Below are positions 36,201 to 44,605 of a stretch of DNA of 64,000 nucleotides, one piece after another. The notes under the pieces were generated by a model. The model did no database searches and was not told the origin of the DNA. It worked only from the letters and a program-made list of their open reading frames with translations. The translations under genes were made by a program, and so were the position numbers. Positions within the stretch are counted from its first letter, which is position 1. Every line of letters begins with the position of its first letter. Source of the DNA: Pontibacter sp. G13 (GTDB taxonomy: Bacteria; Bacteroidota; Bacteroidia; J057); NCBI RefSeq assembly GCF_031851795.1, contig NZ_CP134696.1, positions 6,262,001 to 6,326,000 of the forward strand, read 5' to 3'.

Positions 36201-36809
36201 ATGAGCACATCCAATAGAACCCGTCGACTCTATGCCAGGATGAATGATTTACAATTGATCCATCTGGCCGAAAATTCAGCACCTTTCTTAGCACCGGATT
36301 GTCTAAAGGCTTTGCATGATGAATGTAGGAAGAGAGATTTGAGGCCAGCTAATTGGGATTGGATGGTAGGACAGTTACCAGAACCCATTGATTGTGCCTT
36401 TTTGGACTCACTCATAGCAGAATTGCGCCAAATGCCATGTCCTGAGTGTGGAAAATATAATGGTGCCAATCTTTGCTATGCAATGTCTAACGGGCTGAAT
36501 AGAGAGCAAAAATTGATTACTTGTAGGGATTGTCAAAGGAGGGGATTAGTTTTTTCTATGGGGGCAGGGGTATTGCGAGCCTTTTTGGGGATATACCAAT
36601 TACCATTGCTTCCCTTTTGGCTGATAGGGGACCTATACTATCTGTTTACAAATCCTTCCAAATATGAAGATGATCTGTTGGAATATGGCAAATGGGTATA
36701 TCCACAAATTCGAGAGATGGAGAAAATGGGGAAGGCTTACGATTTAAGTGCATTGATCAAGCAACACAATTTGCCAACAGCGAAACTCTCACGTAACCGA
36801 AATTCATAG
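36201..36809 (+). CDS. Hypothetical protein with zinc-ribbon-like motif and a membrane segment
   Basis: A 202-residue protein. A helical N-terminal part (about 1-85) precedes Cys-x2-Cys (CPEC, about residue 93) and Cys-x2-Cys (CRDC, about 120), which resemble a zinc ribbon interrupted by a 24-residue loop. A hydrophobic stretch follows (FSMGAGVLRAFLGIYQLPLL and PFWLIGDLYYL), consistent with one or two membrane helices. The end is charged. I do not recognise a family. ATG 36201 is preferred to a TTG at 36168. It lies 45 bp after the PP2C-like gene and 26 bp before the methyltransferase gene, so the three may be one transcript. Confidence 0.6.
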   Translation: MSTSNRTRRLYARMNDLQLIHLAENSAPFLAPDCLKALHDECRKRDLRPANWDWMVGQLPEPIDCAFLDSLIAELRQMPCPECGKYNGANLCYAMSNGLNREQKLITCRDCQRRGLVFSMGAGVLRAFLGIYQLPLLPFWLIGDLYYLFTNPSKYEDDLLEYGKWVYPQIREMEKMGKAYDLSALIKQHNLPTAKLSRNRNS

Positions 36810-36835
36810 TCTTCGAATCCAAAAAGGTGAATTTC

Positions 36836-37618
36836 ATGCAAAATCCTATAGACAGATTTTCAGATGCTTCCCAAGATTACCGCAAATACCGTCCAGTGTA
36901 TCCTGATTCTCTTTTTGAGGAAGTCCTTCAGTGGGTTCCCTTTAGGGGAAATGCTTGGGACTGCGGAACGGGAAATGGACAGGTTGCCAGTGTATTGGCG
37001 AAAAGCTTCAAATGGGTGGATGCGACTGATCTGAGTGAGGCCCAGCTTGCACAAGCCACTCAAATGGATAATGTTCGATATCAGGTAGCTAGATCAGAAC
37101 AGACCCCATTTAGGGATCATCAGTTTGATTTGATTACGGTGGCTCAAGCAGTTCATTGGTTTGACATAGAAGCTTTTGAACGAGAGATTAATCGGGTTGC
37201 CAAACCAGGGGCAGTTTTGGCTATTTGGGGATATGGGCTATTGAGGGTATCCGCTGAAATCGATCATTTTATCGGATCCTTTTATAGGGATATAATTGGG
37301 CCCTATTGGGACCCCCAAAGGTCTCATATCGATGATGGGTATTCCCGAATTCGATTTGGATTTCGAAGGATTGGCACATTTAGACAGCATCAGATTCAAG
37401 TTAGATGGTCATTTTCTGAATTGTTAGGATATCTTAACTCGTGGTCGAGTGTCAAAAAAGCAAAAAAACTTCATCCAACTTGGGACCCTGTGTCTGAACT
37501 TAGCAAGGAAATCAAGCCATTCTGGAGTCCCAATTCTCATAAGCCCATCTCCTTTCCAATTTTTGTTCATTTATGGAAAATAGATGAAGCGGCGAATGAT
37601 TCGGGAATTGTTGATTGA
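36836..37618 (+). CDS. SAM-dependent class I methyltransferase
   Basis: A 260-residue methyltransferase. Residues 5-20 (IDRFSDASQDYRKYRPVYP) match the YgjP/Methyltransf_11 'YxxYRP' opening. Motif I is AWDCGTGNGQVA, motif II DATDLSEAQL, motif III/IV TPFRDHQFDLITVAQAVHWFD, then RVAKPGAVLAIWGYG. The HWFD sequence is shared with the family around trans-aconitate methyltransferases and plant/fungal YMR209-like proteins. The substrate cannot be deduced. An in-frame GTG at 36827 is possible as start. The 282 bases after it (37619-37900) are AT-rich, with no gene. Confidence 0.85.
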   Translation: MQNPIDRFSDASQDYRKYRPVYPDSLFEEVLQWVPFRGNAWDCGTGNGQVASVLAKSFKWVDATDLSEAQLAQATQMDNVRYQVARSEQTPFRDHQFDLITVAQAVHWFDIEAFEREINRVAKPGAVLAIWGYGLLRVSAEIDHFIGSFYRDIIGPYWDPQRSHIDDGYSRIRFGFRRIGTFRQHQIQVRWSFSELLGYLNSWSSVKKAKKLHPTWDPVSELSKEIKPFWSPNSHKPISFPIFVHLWKIDEAANDSGIVD

Positions 37619-37900
37619 TTGCGCTTATTGATCCTCTTTCGATGTTGAAGATGTAGCTTTTTTTGACAGTGAATTTTGGTCTATTTTGTAATAGTTTATT
37701 GATTTTTAGGATTTTATGTAAATGTTCGGTTTGTGAAGTATACATGCTTTTCTGAGATGAAGTGAAAAATTTTTCTATTTTGTGTGGGGATGCAGAATAA
37801 ATGGTTCGGGATTTAATCATAATATTCGTACATTTCGAAACTGCACATCCGCTAATGGTGCCCATTAAATATTTTTTTCCGACACAATTAATCACCGATT

Positions 37901-38998
37901 ATGAACCTGCGGGCATACTCCTTCCCAATATGGGCCCTGACCATGATCTTTTGGTTGGGTCTTAACGTTAATGCTCTGGCTCAGTCCAATCACTTGGCGG
38001 TGTCTGGATTGGGAAACTCTTTTCCGAGTTATACCTTTACAGGTGATGAGTTCACCTTGGCTATCGAGGTTCGAAATCTCGATCAGAACCAATCGTGGTC
38101 TCAACCTATTGATATCCTTTATCAAGTAGACAATGGTCCTACTTTGGTAATGGCTCAAAATTTTCAGCCAATCAACCCCGTTCTGCCTGGGGCTTCCACC
38201 ACAATTATTATTGAGGACTTCACCCTCGAAGAAGCCTCTATTCTAGGTGGCGGCGGCGGTGGTGCCATTAACCACACGATTATCGTTTGGCCAATGCGAC
38301 CCGGACTTGGGCAGTCAGATGAGGATGAATTCTCCTTTAGTTTTGAGTTCCTCCCGGATTGGGTTGCTCGTACCCTTACGATCTCCAATCCTTCTATCCC
38401 TGGGACGATTAATCCTACCCAAAGTGTGGATGTCGCATTCACTGTCACTAATGCAGATCCCAATTTGATCCTGCATCACGACATCGAAATCTGGTATTCA
38501 ATTGATGGCGGCCCCGGTCAACTGATGGGAACTCACGAGTTGGAAGAAGTGGTCCTGCCCGGTGGAGAAGTAGTAGTTGAACTTTCAGATGTAACGCTCA
38601 ATGTCGGTGGCGGCGGTGGGGGAGGCCTGAACCACACCATCATCGTATGGCCGATGGCATTTGCTGTAGAGCAATTTGGAAATGTAATACATAATTTCAC
38701 GGTTGAGAATCCAGGCAAGCGGAATGGCATTCTGCCCTCAACTTGGTTCAACCCGGTTTCCAATCAGTTGGCCCAAATTATTCAATCTGGTGGTTCCAAT
38801 CCTTCCCTCGAAATCTCTCCAGCTTTGGAGCGAACGGCTTCTGTTCGAGTATTTGATTTGCAAGGGAAAGTATTGCTGAATACAAAAGCATCTGCCAATG
38901 ATCGGATCGAACTTGACCAGTTGCCAACCGGATTGTACATCTATCAAGTATCCCTTGATGAGATCCAATCTCAGGCTATATTCTCTGTCAGAAAGTAA
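37901..38998 (+). CDS. Secreted T9SS type A protein with two Gly-run beta modules
   Basis: A 365-residue exported protein. Signal peptide residues 1-27 end in NALAQ. Two tandem CARDB-like beta-sandwich modules (about 28-145 and 150-270) each contain the same unusual element: a run of five to seven glycines followed by NHTIIVWPM. The C-terminus (about 285-365) is a type A T9SS sorting domain (VRVFDLQGKVLLN ... LPTGLYIYQVS ... FSVRK). It would be exported across the outer membrane. The function is unknown. It is monocistronic and closed by a good terminator. The glycine tracts are coded by GGC/GGT/GGG mixtures rather than a pure simple repeat. Confidence 0.8.
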   Translation: MNLRAYSFPIWALTMIFWLGLNVNALAQSNHLAVSGLGNSFPSYTFTGDEFTLAIEVRNLDQNQSWSQPIDILYQVDNGPTLVMAQNFQPINPVLPGASTTIIIEDFTLEEASILGGGGGGAINHTIIVWPMRPGLGQSDEDEFSFSFEFLPDWVARTLTISNPSIPGTINPTQSVDVAFTVTNADPNLILHHDIEIWYSIDGGPGQLMGTHELEEVVLPGGEVVVELSDVTLNVGGGGGGGLNHTIIVWPMAFAVEQFGNVIHNFTVENPGKRNGILPSTWFNPVSNQLAQIIQSGGSNPSLEISPALERTASVRVFDLQGKVLLNTKASANDRIELDQLPTGLYIYQVSLDEIQSQAIFSVRK

Positions 38999-39037
38999 TT
39001 GAAGGTATACCTGATTCATATTTTCCAGAATACTTCA

Positions 39038-39063
39038 ATGGGCTGCCCTGAAGGGCAGCCCAT
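39038..39063 (+). terminator. Rho-independent terminator after the Gly-run T9SS gene
   Basis: ATGGGCTGCCCT (39038-39049) and AGGGCAGCCCAT (39052-39063), perfect, followed by TCATTTTTA. Confidence 0.85.
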
Positions 39064-39092
39064 TCATTTTTACCTCTTTTGGACTTCAAGAC

Positions 39093-39833
39093 ATGAAACA
39101 ATCGCTTTCCTATCACAATCGATATTTCAGGGTCAAGCAAAACTCGGATACGGGCGAACTTGAACCCGGTCTGATTTTTCATTACCAACAGGTTGGAAGT
39201 GTCCTTACCTGTAGGTACCATGGAGGAAAGGTAGTTCAAGGTCAGTTGATCGGGACAGTCGATGAGGAAGGAACCATCGATATGAGATACCATCAAGTTC
39301 TTCAATCAGGAGAGCTACAGACTGGAACGTGCATCAGTCGACCACAATTCAATGATCATGGTAACCTTGAATTACATGAATCCTGGCAGTGGACCTCTGG
39401 AAGCATGGAAGCCGGTTCTTCGATTTTGGAGGAAGTCTTAGGTATACTCCCTGGCAGACTGAAAATGGGATTGGTCGTGATTCGAACAGAACAGCTAGAT
39501 TCGCTCAAGGATCAATACGAAGGCTTGGGAATCAAATTTCAGTATCATAGACATGGAAAAGGCCCATTCCATTATGCCGCTGAAATAGGAGAATTGGTAT
39601 TTGAGATATATCCAACCAATTCATCTAATCCAAAACCCGATTCATCTACGAGATTGGGCTTCTCGATTGATAAAACATCGGATCGATTGGCCGCTCTTCC
39701 TGCATTGGGTTGGGAGAAATGCGCTGAAAGAAAAGAGAAATCTGGAGCCATTACGTACATTTTCAGGGATTTAGATGGGCGAAAAGTTGAATTGTACGAT
39801 TGCGAAATTTTGCCCAAAAATGAAACTAATTGA
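39093..39833 (+). CDS. NAGS-like beta-barrel fused to a VOC/glyoxalase-like domain
   Basis: A 246-residue protein of two parts. Residues 1-115 match the small protein that is often labelled 'n-acetylglutamate synthase' in Bacteroidota and Firmicutes: SYHNRYFRVKQNSDTGE, GSVLTCRYHGGKVVQG, DMRYHQVLQSGELQTG and HESWQWTSGS, then the usual SILEEV end. Instead of stopping there, it continues through a linker into a vicinal-oxygen-chelate domain (about 118-240): GLVVIRTEQLDSLKDQYEGLG, HYAAEIGELVFEIYP, then LGFSI and FRDLDGRKVELYD. The usual label is unlikely to reflect real N-acetylglutamate synthesis, since the barrel lacks a GNAT fold. The fusion suggests the two domains act on one ligand. Confidence 0.78.
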   Translation: MKQSLSYHNRYFRVKQNSDTGELEPGLIFHYQQVGSVLTCRYHGGKVVQGQLIGTVDEEGTIDMRYHQVLQSGELQTGTCISRPQFNDHGNLELHESWQWTSGSMEAGSSILEEVLGILPGRLKMGLVVIRTEQLDSLKDQYEGLGIKFQYHRHGKGPFHYAAEIGELVFEIYPTNSSNPKPDSSTRLGFSIDKTSDRLAALPALGWEKCAERKEKSGAITYIFRDLDGRKVELYDCEILPKNETN

Positions 39834-39920
39834 TTCGATTCCGTAGACTTTTCCAATAAATCCACTGTACACGGCGGTGGTCCGAGCACGAGCTCGAATT
39901 GTTGTACCTAACGTCACTCC

Positions 39921-42900
39921 ATGAATTATGTCTGTCTTGAATGCGGGTCCATGCCCGTCTCTTTACATGAACCATGCCCCGCCTGCCGCAAGCAGGTATT
40001 GACGCTGGACGAGACTTTGAATCCCCTCCGGGATTCGCTCAAATACGCGCAAAGAACATTGGATAAAGCCCAGGCTAGAATCCAGCAAGTAGAACAGTTT
40101 GCCCACAACTGGATCAGCCATCCTTCGAAGGTTCCCGAGGTCATCCCAAAACCAGATCTCACTCCTACTCCTCCGGAAACCATCCCTCCGGCCAATCTTT
40201 CGATTCCAAAACCTTCGAAAGAAATGGCCATACCTTCCCTTCCTCCAGAGCCAGTCAAGGAATCCTCCCCAAAGACTGTAGAGGACTCGCCCAAATCTAA
40301 AGTTCCCGTTTCGCCCGTTTCCCATACTCCGAAAGCTGCTAGTCCTTCTCCTTTAAGTATTTGGTTGGCAGACTTCATGAAAGCTTGGGTCGGAGGTCCG
40401 ATCGGCCAGCTTTGGTCTCATTTGATCATGATATGGAAGCATTATTCCGAAAAAGGACAAGTGCCTGCCCTGCTGATGACACTTGGGGGGGTATTAACCC
40501 TCTTGTTTGGATTCGGATACCTGTTGCAATTCACCGAGGGAGCCATTTTTGAATCTCTGCGAATTGGAGCGACCCTTGCCAGCGCCACTGGATTGATGTG
40601 GTGGGGGATGAGATTGAGCCGTGGAAATCTGATCTTTAGGGAGTTTGGCGCCGCCCTCATGGGACTCTCCATATCCCTCAATTATCTGGTATGCTGGTTT
40701 GTATCTGCTGATGCAGGGGGAACCCTTCTTCCAGTCAGTTGGGCTGAACCCATCGGGATGCTCGGAATCGTCCTGAATACAGCTTGGGCTTTGTGGGTGG
40801 CAATTCGATTCGAGACCAGAATTGTGGCTGTCGTCATGTTGTTCGGCGGATCGCTTACTCCCTATGTCCTCGCTCAATTTCAGTTTGGATGGTTTCATGG
40901 AGTATACATGATCCTCCTGACTGTAGGTACACTTTACCTTGCACAGAAAATCGATTGGCGACCTCTCGCTTTTCTGGGTTGGGTAAGCGGTGCAGTATTG
41001 TTTGATTGGGCTATTTGGCAAGATCATGTGATTGCGCCGCTATGGATCATGATTCTTTCGTTGGAAGTGTTTGCTGGATTGTTCATCTGGTTCAGTATGT
41101 TCCAATATGGCCGCCCACGAACCACCCTGCAACGGGATGATTTGTTCTTGATTTGCGGGAGTGTGGCATGGCTCATGTTGAGCCTATTCGGATATGTCGA
41201 ATCTCAGGAACTCTTGGGCGGTCTGTATGTGCTCAACGCCATTGGGTTTTTGGCCATATTTGGAGGACTCAGATCCGAACTCCCCCAAAAGGTCCAATTC
41301 CTACTATTCCTGCTGGCAGGAGCATTTGTCGGATTGGCGGTTCCAGCTTTGGTAGGAGCTTCCGTGATGGGAGGCGTTTGGGCAGCAGAAGGATTGGCAT
41401 TGGCCGCTGCAGGATTGCTGTTTGCCTTGCCCAATGTGCGCCGGGAAGGACTGGTGGTTGCGACGATCGGAGCGGGGACCCTGCTCTGGAATAGTCGTGA
41501 AATCCTCCTCAAATGGTCTGAAACGCTCTGGCATCCGGGTTTCGCCCAATTCATGGTATTTGGTACGGTCCTGATGGTAGCCGTTGGCTTGTTCCAGAAG
41601 TATCGCACAGAGGCCAAAGATTGGGAGACCAAGCGACTGCTCCCCACGCTTTGGGAAGCTCTCAATATCTGGGCTGTAGCGGCCATCCTTCTTCCGCTAG
41701 GATTTCTTTTCCAGGAATGGGGCTGGCTTACAGGCTGGCTGCTGGGTTACGGAGCCATTTTTTGGGCGCTGAAAAATGGGCATCGCTTCACCGAAAAAGT
41801 AGGTTGGGGATTGTTGGCGATTCCTCTGGGCCTGTATGTGTGGGGATGCATCGAATCTGAATCATTCCGATGGATGCAATTGCCTCATTGGGCTCAGCTA
41901 GGAAGTATCCTGACGTTATTCACCTGCTGGCATATTCAATCTTTCTACCAGCATACTTCTCCCAAGCCCGAAGCCACAGAGAATGCCCGATTCTTCCGAG
42001 CGCTCTTTTTCTCGCTACTTCCATTGATTGGATTGCCAAGCCTCTTCAGGAGAGCACCAGATTTCGGGGCACTGGGCTTGGTAGCAGCTACCGCTCTGGC
42101 GATGGTTCTCCATGCCCGCCTACGCAATCAATCATGGAAATGGCTGCTGCAAGCCCTTCGCATTGAACAATTGCTGCTCACGATAGCTGCCTTGGTGGTG
42201 ATTGTCATCTCCTGGCTTCAGTTCCCACCGCATTGGCATGAGTCCTTCTTGGCTGGATGGCAAGGAGGTGGCACGCTCTTGCATGTCGGATTCGGAAATC
42301 TATTGCTGCTCGGAGGGATGCTTTTCGCCATTCACCAATGGAAACTCCTCGATACTTGGCAACAAGCGACTGTCAGCTTGCCCAAACTCCCCCTATACCT
42401 TTTCAGTGCATTCAAGATCTGGTTGACCATCACCATCATGGTCGTGGGATTCTTCTTCCTTGGGCCGTATGCTTGGCTCTTGGGGGCTGGATTTCTGTAT
42501 ATCGGCACGTGGTGGGAACTCACACAAAAGCCCAGCGGTACGACCCTCTGGTTGAAGGCCGGTCGATTAATCCTGTGGGCAGGGCTGGCATGGTCCCTAC
42601 TTTGGGCTACAACTGTATCGTGGCACGCATTATCAGCGCCCCACTTGGCTACTCGGATCGTCTGGCTTATTTCGCTCTTTGGACATTTTGGCTTCTGCCG
42701 CTGGCTATGCGGAAAACAGGATCATGCAGATACCTTTCAGACAACCCTCCATTGGATGATTGGCTGGTTCTTGGTTCCGTTGCTCGTCCTTACCGACTGG
42801 AATCTGCTGATGCCTACGCATTTTTCGGTGGGGCTCTGGATTTCGGCCATTATCGCCTATGCCATCAAGAAGACCAAATTGCTCGAAATCCATCAATTTG

Positions 42901-43769
42901 CCGTCTTGGAACTGCTCGCCACTGGAGCACTCATCTGGGAACAGTCGCTTTGGGGATTTGCGCTGGGGCTAGTTTGGCTACCGATTCGGTTTATCGTGGG
43001 CGGACACTATCATCCGGTACCCCATGACAAACCCGCATTCCGGCTCGCCTTGCTGTATCCCGGCTTTGTAGCCAGTGCAGCATTTATCTCCGAGTGGGTC
43101 GAACTTTCCGGAGCAGGGTGGGGGATCATCATGTGGCTTCCAACCGCTTGGCTGGCATGTCTGCTATTGTTTTCCCGCAAGCTTCCCCAGATCCAAGATC
43201 GACCCATTCTGCATCTGATTTTGGCGGAATGGCTGATGCTGATCGGGCTGGGAATGGCGGCACTCGGCAATGATTTCACTTCCCGTTCGCCGTCGATCAT
43301 CGAAACGGTGGTCCTTGGGTTTTTGGCGCTCCTTTCACTGGTGGGCCTCTTTGTCCACCTCCATCGAAACGAAGTTCTTTGGCAAGACAATCCCCAGCGA
43401 AAACGCGCTTGGCATTTCCATCTCGTGATGACCCATATTCTCACCATCCTGAGCTATGGTCTGTTCTTACAGCTGGTAGACTACGGCAATGTCCTCCTGA
43501 CCCTCATGCTGTTTTTGCATGGTATTATCGCCCTTTTCCTATCGGTGCGGACTCCTTTCGAGTTTCTGCTCCGAATGGCATTGGCGATTCTATTGCTAGC
43601 GTTCCTCAAATTGTTCCTACTCGATTTCAGGGATCTGGCGCTCCCACTCAAGGTCGGTCTGGGCATGGGAACGGGCGTCATGATGATCATCGGTGCGCGT
43701 GTCTTCCTGTCTTTCCGTAAGCGCCTCGATCAATCCGAGGGTGATTCCACTTCCACGAGTGAAGACTAA
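39921..43769 (+). CDS. Giant DUF2339 polytopic membrane protein
   Basis: A 1282-residue protein. The N-terminus is a zinc-ribbon-like element (CLECGSMPVSLHEPCPAC, Cys-x2-Cys twice), then a short coiled coil (about 35-70) and a proline-rich linker (about 75-145). The rest is some 35-40 hydrophobic helices typical of DUF2339: GGVLTLLFGFGYLLQ opens the membrane part and repeated GW/AWL-type helices continue to residue 1260. The family's function is not known; cell-envelope roles have been guessed. It is monocistronic, with a terminator immediately after. Its size is at the upper end for the family. Confidence 0.85.
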   Translation: MNYVCLECGSMPVSLHEPCPACRKQVLTLDETLNPLRDSLKYAQRTLDKAQARIQQVEQFAHNWISHPSKVPEVIPKPDLTPTPPETIPPANLSIPKPSKEMAIPSLPPEPVKESSPKTVEDSPKSKVPVSPVSHTPKAASPSPLSIWLADFMKAWVGGPIGQLWSHLIMIWKHYSEKGQVPALLMTLGGVLTLLFGFGYLLQFTEGAIFESLRIGATLASATGLMWWGMRLSRGNLIFREFGAALMGLSISLNYLVCWFVSADAGGTLLPVSWAEPIGMLGIVLNTAWALWVAIRFETRIVAVVMLFGGSLTPYVLAQFQFGWFHGVYMILLTVGTLYLAQKIDWRPLAFLGWVSGAVLFDWAIWQDHVIAPLWIMILSLEVFAGLFIWFSMFQYGRPRTTLQRDDLFLICGSVAWLMLSLFGYVESQELLGGLYVLNAIGFLAIFGGLRSELPQKVQFLLFLLAGAFVGLAVPALVGASVMGGVWAAEGLALAAAGLLFALPNVRREGLVVATIGAGTLLWNSREILLKWSETLWHPGFAQFMVFGTVLMVAVGLFQKYRTEAKDWETKRLLPTLWEALNIWAVAAILLPLGFLFQEWGWLTGWLLGYGAIFWALKNGHRFTEKVGWGLLAIPLGLYVWGCIESESFRWMQLPHWAQLGSILTLFTCWHIQSFYQHTSPKPEATENARFFRALFFSLLPLIGLPSLFRRAPDFGALGLVAATALAMVLHARLRNQSWKWLLQALRIEQLLLTIAALVVIVISWLQFPPHWHESFLAGWQGGGTLLHVGFGNLLLLGGMLFAIHQWKLLDTWQQATVSLPKLPLYLFSAFKIWLTITIMVVGFFFLGPYAWLLGAGFLYIGTWWELTQKPSGTTLWLKAGRLILWAGLAWSLLWATTVSWHALSAPHLATRIVWLISLFGHFGFCRWLCGKQDHADTFQTTLHWMIGWFLVPLLVLTDWNLLMPTHFSVGLWISAIIAYAIKKTKLLEIHQFAVLELLATGALIWEQSLWGFALGLVWLPIRFIVGGHYHPVPHDKPAFRLALLYPGFVASAAFISEWVELSGAGWGIIMWLPTAWLACLLLFSRKLPQIQDRPILHLILAEWLMLIGLGMAALGNDFTSRSPSIIETVVLGFLALLSLVGLFVHLHRNEVLWQDNPQRKRAWHFHLVMTHILTILSYGLFLQLVDYGNVLLTLMLFLHGIIALFLSVRTPFEFLLRMALAILLLAFLKLFLLDFRDLALPLKVGLGMGTGVMMIIGARVFLSFRKRLDQSEGDSTSTSED

Positions 43770-43821
43770 TCCCTCGGCAATTGGGCCATTAAAGCGCCAT
43801 CTTTGATTGGAGAGATTTATC

Positions 43822-43856
43822 ATCCGGCAAGTTCCAGCATTTGGGGCTTGCCGGAT
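43822..43856 (+). terminator. Rho-independent terminator after the DUF2339 gene
   Basis: ATCCGGCAAG (43822-43831) and CTTGCCGGAT (43847-43856) with a 15-base loop, followed by TTTTTTG. Confidence 0.88.
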
Positions 43857-43861
43857 TTTTT

Positions 43862-44084
43862 GGGCGTATCCCGGCGATGGAGTAGGAGGGTACCGCCTAG
43901 CCCAATGGTCGCCGGGTCGGGCTGTTCCACGAGTCGGCTATCGCCTCCGTCCTCGGGATCAAGCTAGGAGTTGGAATTGGGCATGGGATCATAGAAAGCT
44001 CTTGGCATGGCCAGAGGCCTTGGACCTCGCCCAGCCTTCCCCTCAATCCGATCGTGGGCTCGTCGTTCCCATCCCTTACGCCGC
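43862..44084. repeat. Bacteroidota-type intergenic element GGGCGT...CCCATCCCTTACGCC
   Basis: This 223-bp element begins GGGCGTATCCC (43862) and ends CCCATCCCTTACGCCG (about 44070-44084), with GGGTCGGGCTGTTCC and CCTCGGGA in between. The layout resembles GC-rich repeats I recall between genes of many Bacteroidota (GGGCGT..CCC, GGTCGGGCT.TTC, CCCATCCCTAACGCC). It follows directly after a terminator T-run. The remainder of the gap 43770-44605 holds copy B of the other repeat and the terminator of the sugar-acid operon; I see no gene in it. Confidence 0.5.
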
Positions 44085-44192
44085 CGCAGGCCATCCGCAC
44101 CTGAGCATGAGGTGTTCATTTTCTTCAGCTGAAAAAGCGCGGGTGTTCAGGAGGCTCTTTCCATAATCCCCGAAATAAAGAGGAACTCTATC

Positions 44193-44386
44193 TAATGTGC
44201 GGCTGGCTTGTGAGGCGTGAGGTGCCTGAAGTGGCCGCCGTTAGGCGGAGTCTGGGAACAGGTGGCGGCGATATCCCGCCACCTGTTCTCAGACCGAGCG
44301 CAGCGAGCACGGAAGGGACCGACTCGGCGACTCAATTCTTCAGTATCCTCCAGTATGCCCCGCTCGCCGAGGCACGCCCAAATCAT
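44193..44386. repeat. Degenerate interspersed intergenic repeat, copy B
   Basis: Shares ordered blocks with 464-672, including the ATGTGCGGCTG left end, GTGAGGTGCCTG, the ACCGAGCGCAGCGAGCACGG core at 44293 and a right end GAGGCACGCCCAAAT. Between left block and core it carries an inverted repeat (GAACAGGTGGCGG at about 44258 with CCGCCACCTGTTC at about 44276), absent from copy A. An open frame runs through it on both strands, but nothing in the frames looks protein-like. Confidence 0.55.
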
Positions 44387-44515
44387 TCGCTTGAAGTCCC
44401 ATTTCTCTTCTCGCTTGATGCCGACCCCGAAAGTAAAGGGTTTCCCTCATGGGTTTCTCAGTTGGCAAATCTCCTCATGCCTCACGCCCAAGGGAGCCAG
44501 TCCCCAAAAAAAGCA

Positions 44516-44543
44516 GGGGAAGCTTGATCGAGCAAGCTTCCCC
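44516..44543 (-). terminator. Rho-independent terminator of the sugar-acid operon
   Basis: GGGGAAGCTTG (44516-44526) and CAAGCTTCCCC (44533-44543), perfect. On the minus strand it is followed by TGCTTTTTTTGGGG and lies 62 bases past the last stop. Confidence 0.88.
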
Positions 44544-44605
44544 ATCTATACAACCAAAGATTGAATGCGTAATGGATTGCGAATGATTCAATTAGTACGG
44601 GAATC

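Noticed and set aside
42257-43027. 256-codon plus-strand frame inside the DUF2339 gene
   Set aside because: It is out of frame within a clear membrane-protein gene and has no family features.
44195-44564. Short overlapping frames (110 and 115 codons) in the gap before the sugar-acid operon
   Set aside because: They run through intergenic repeat copy B and the operon's terminator and have arginine/serine-rich random-looking composition.
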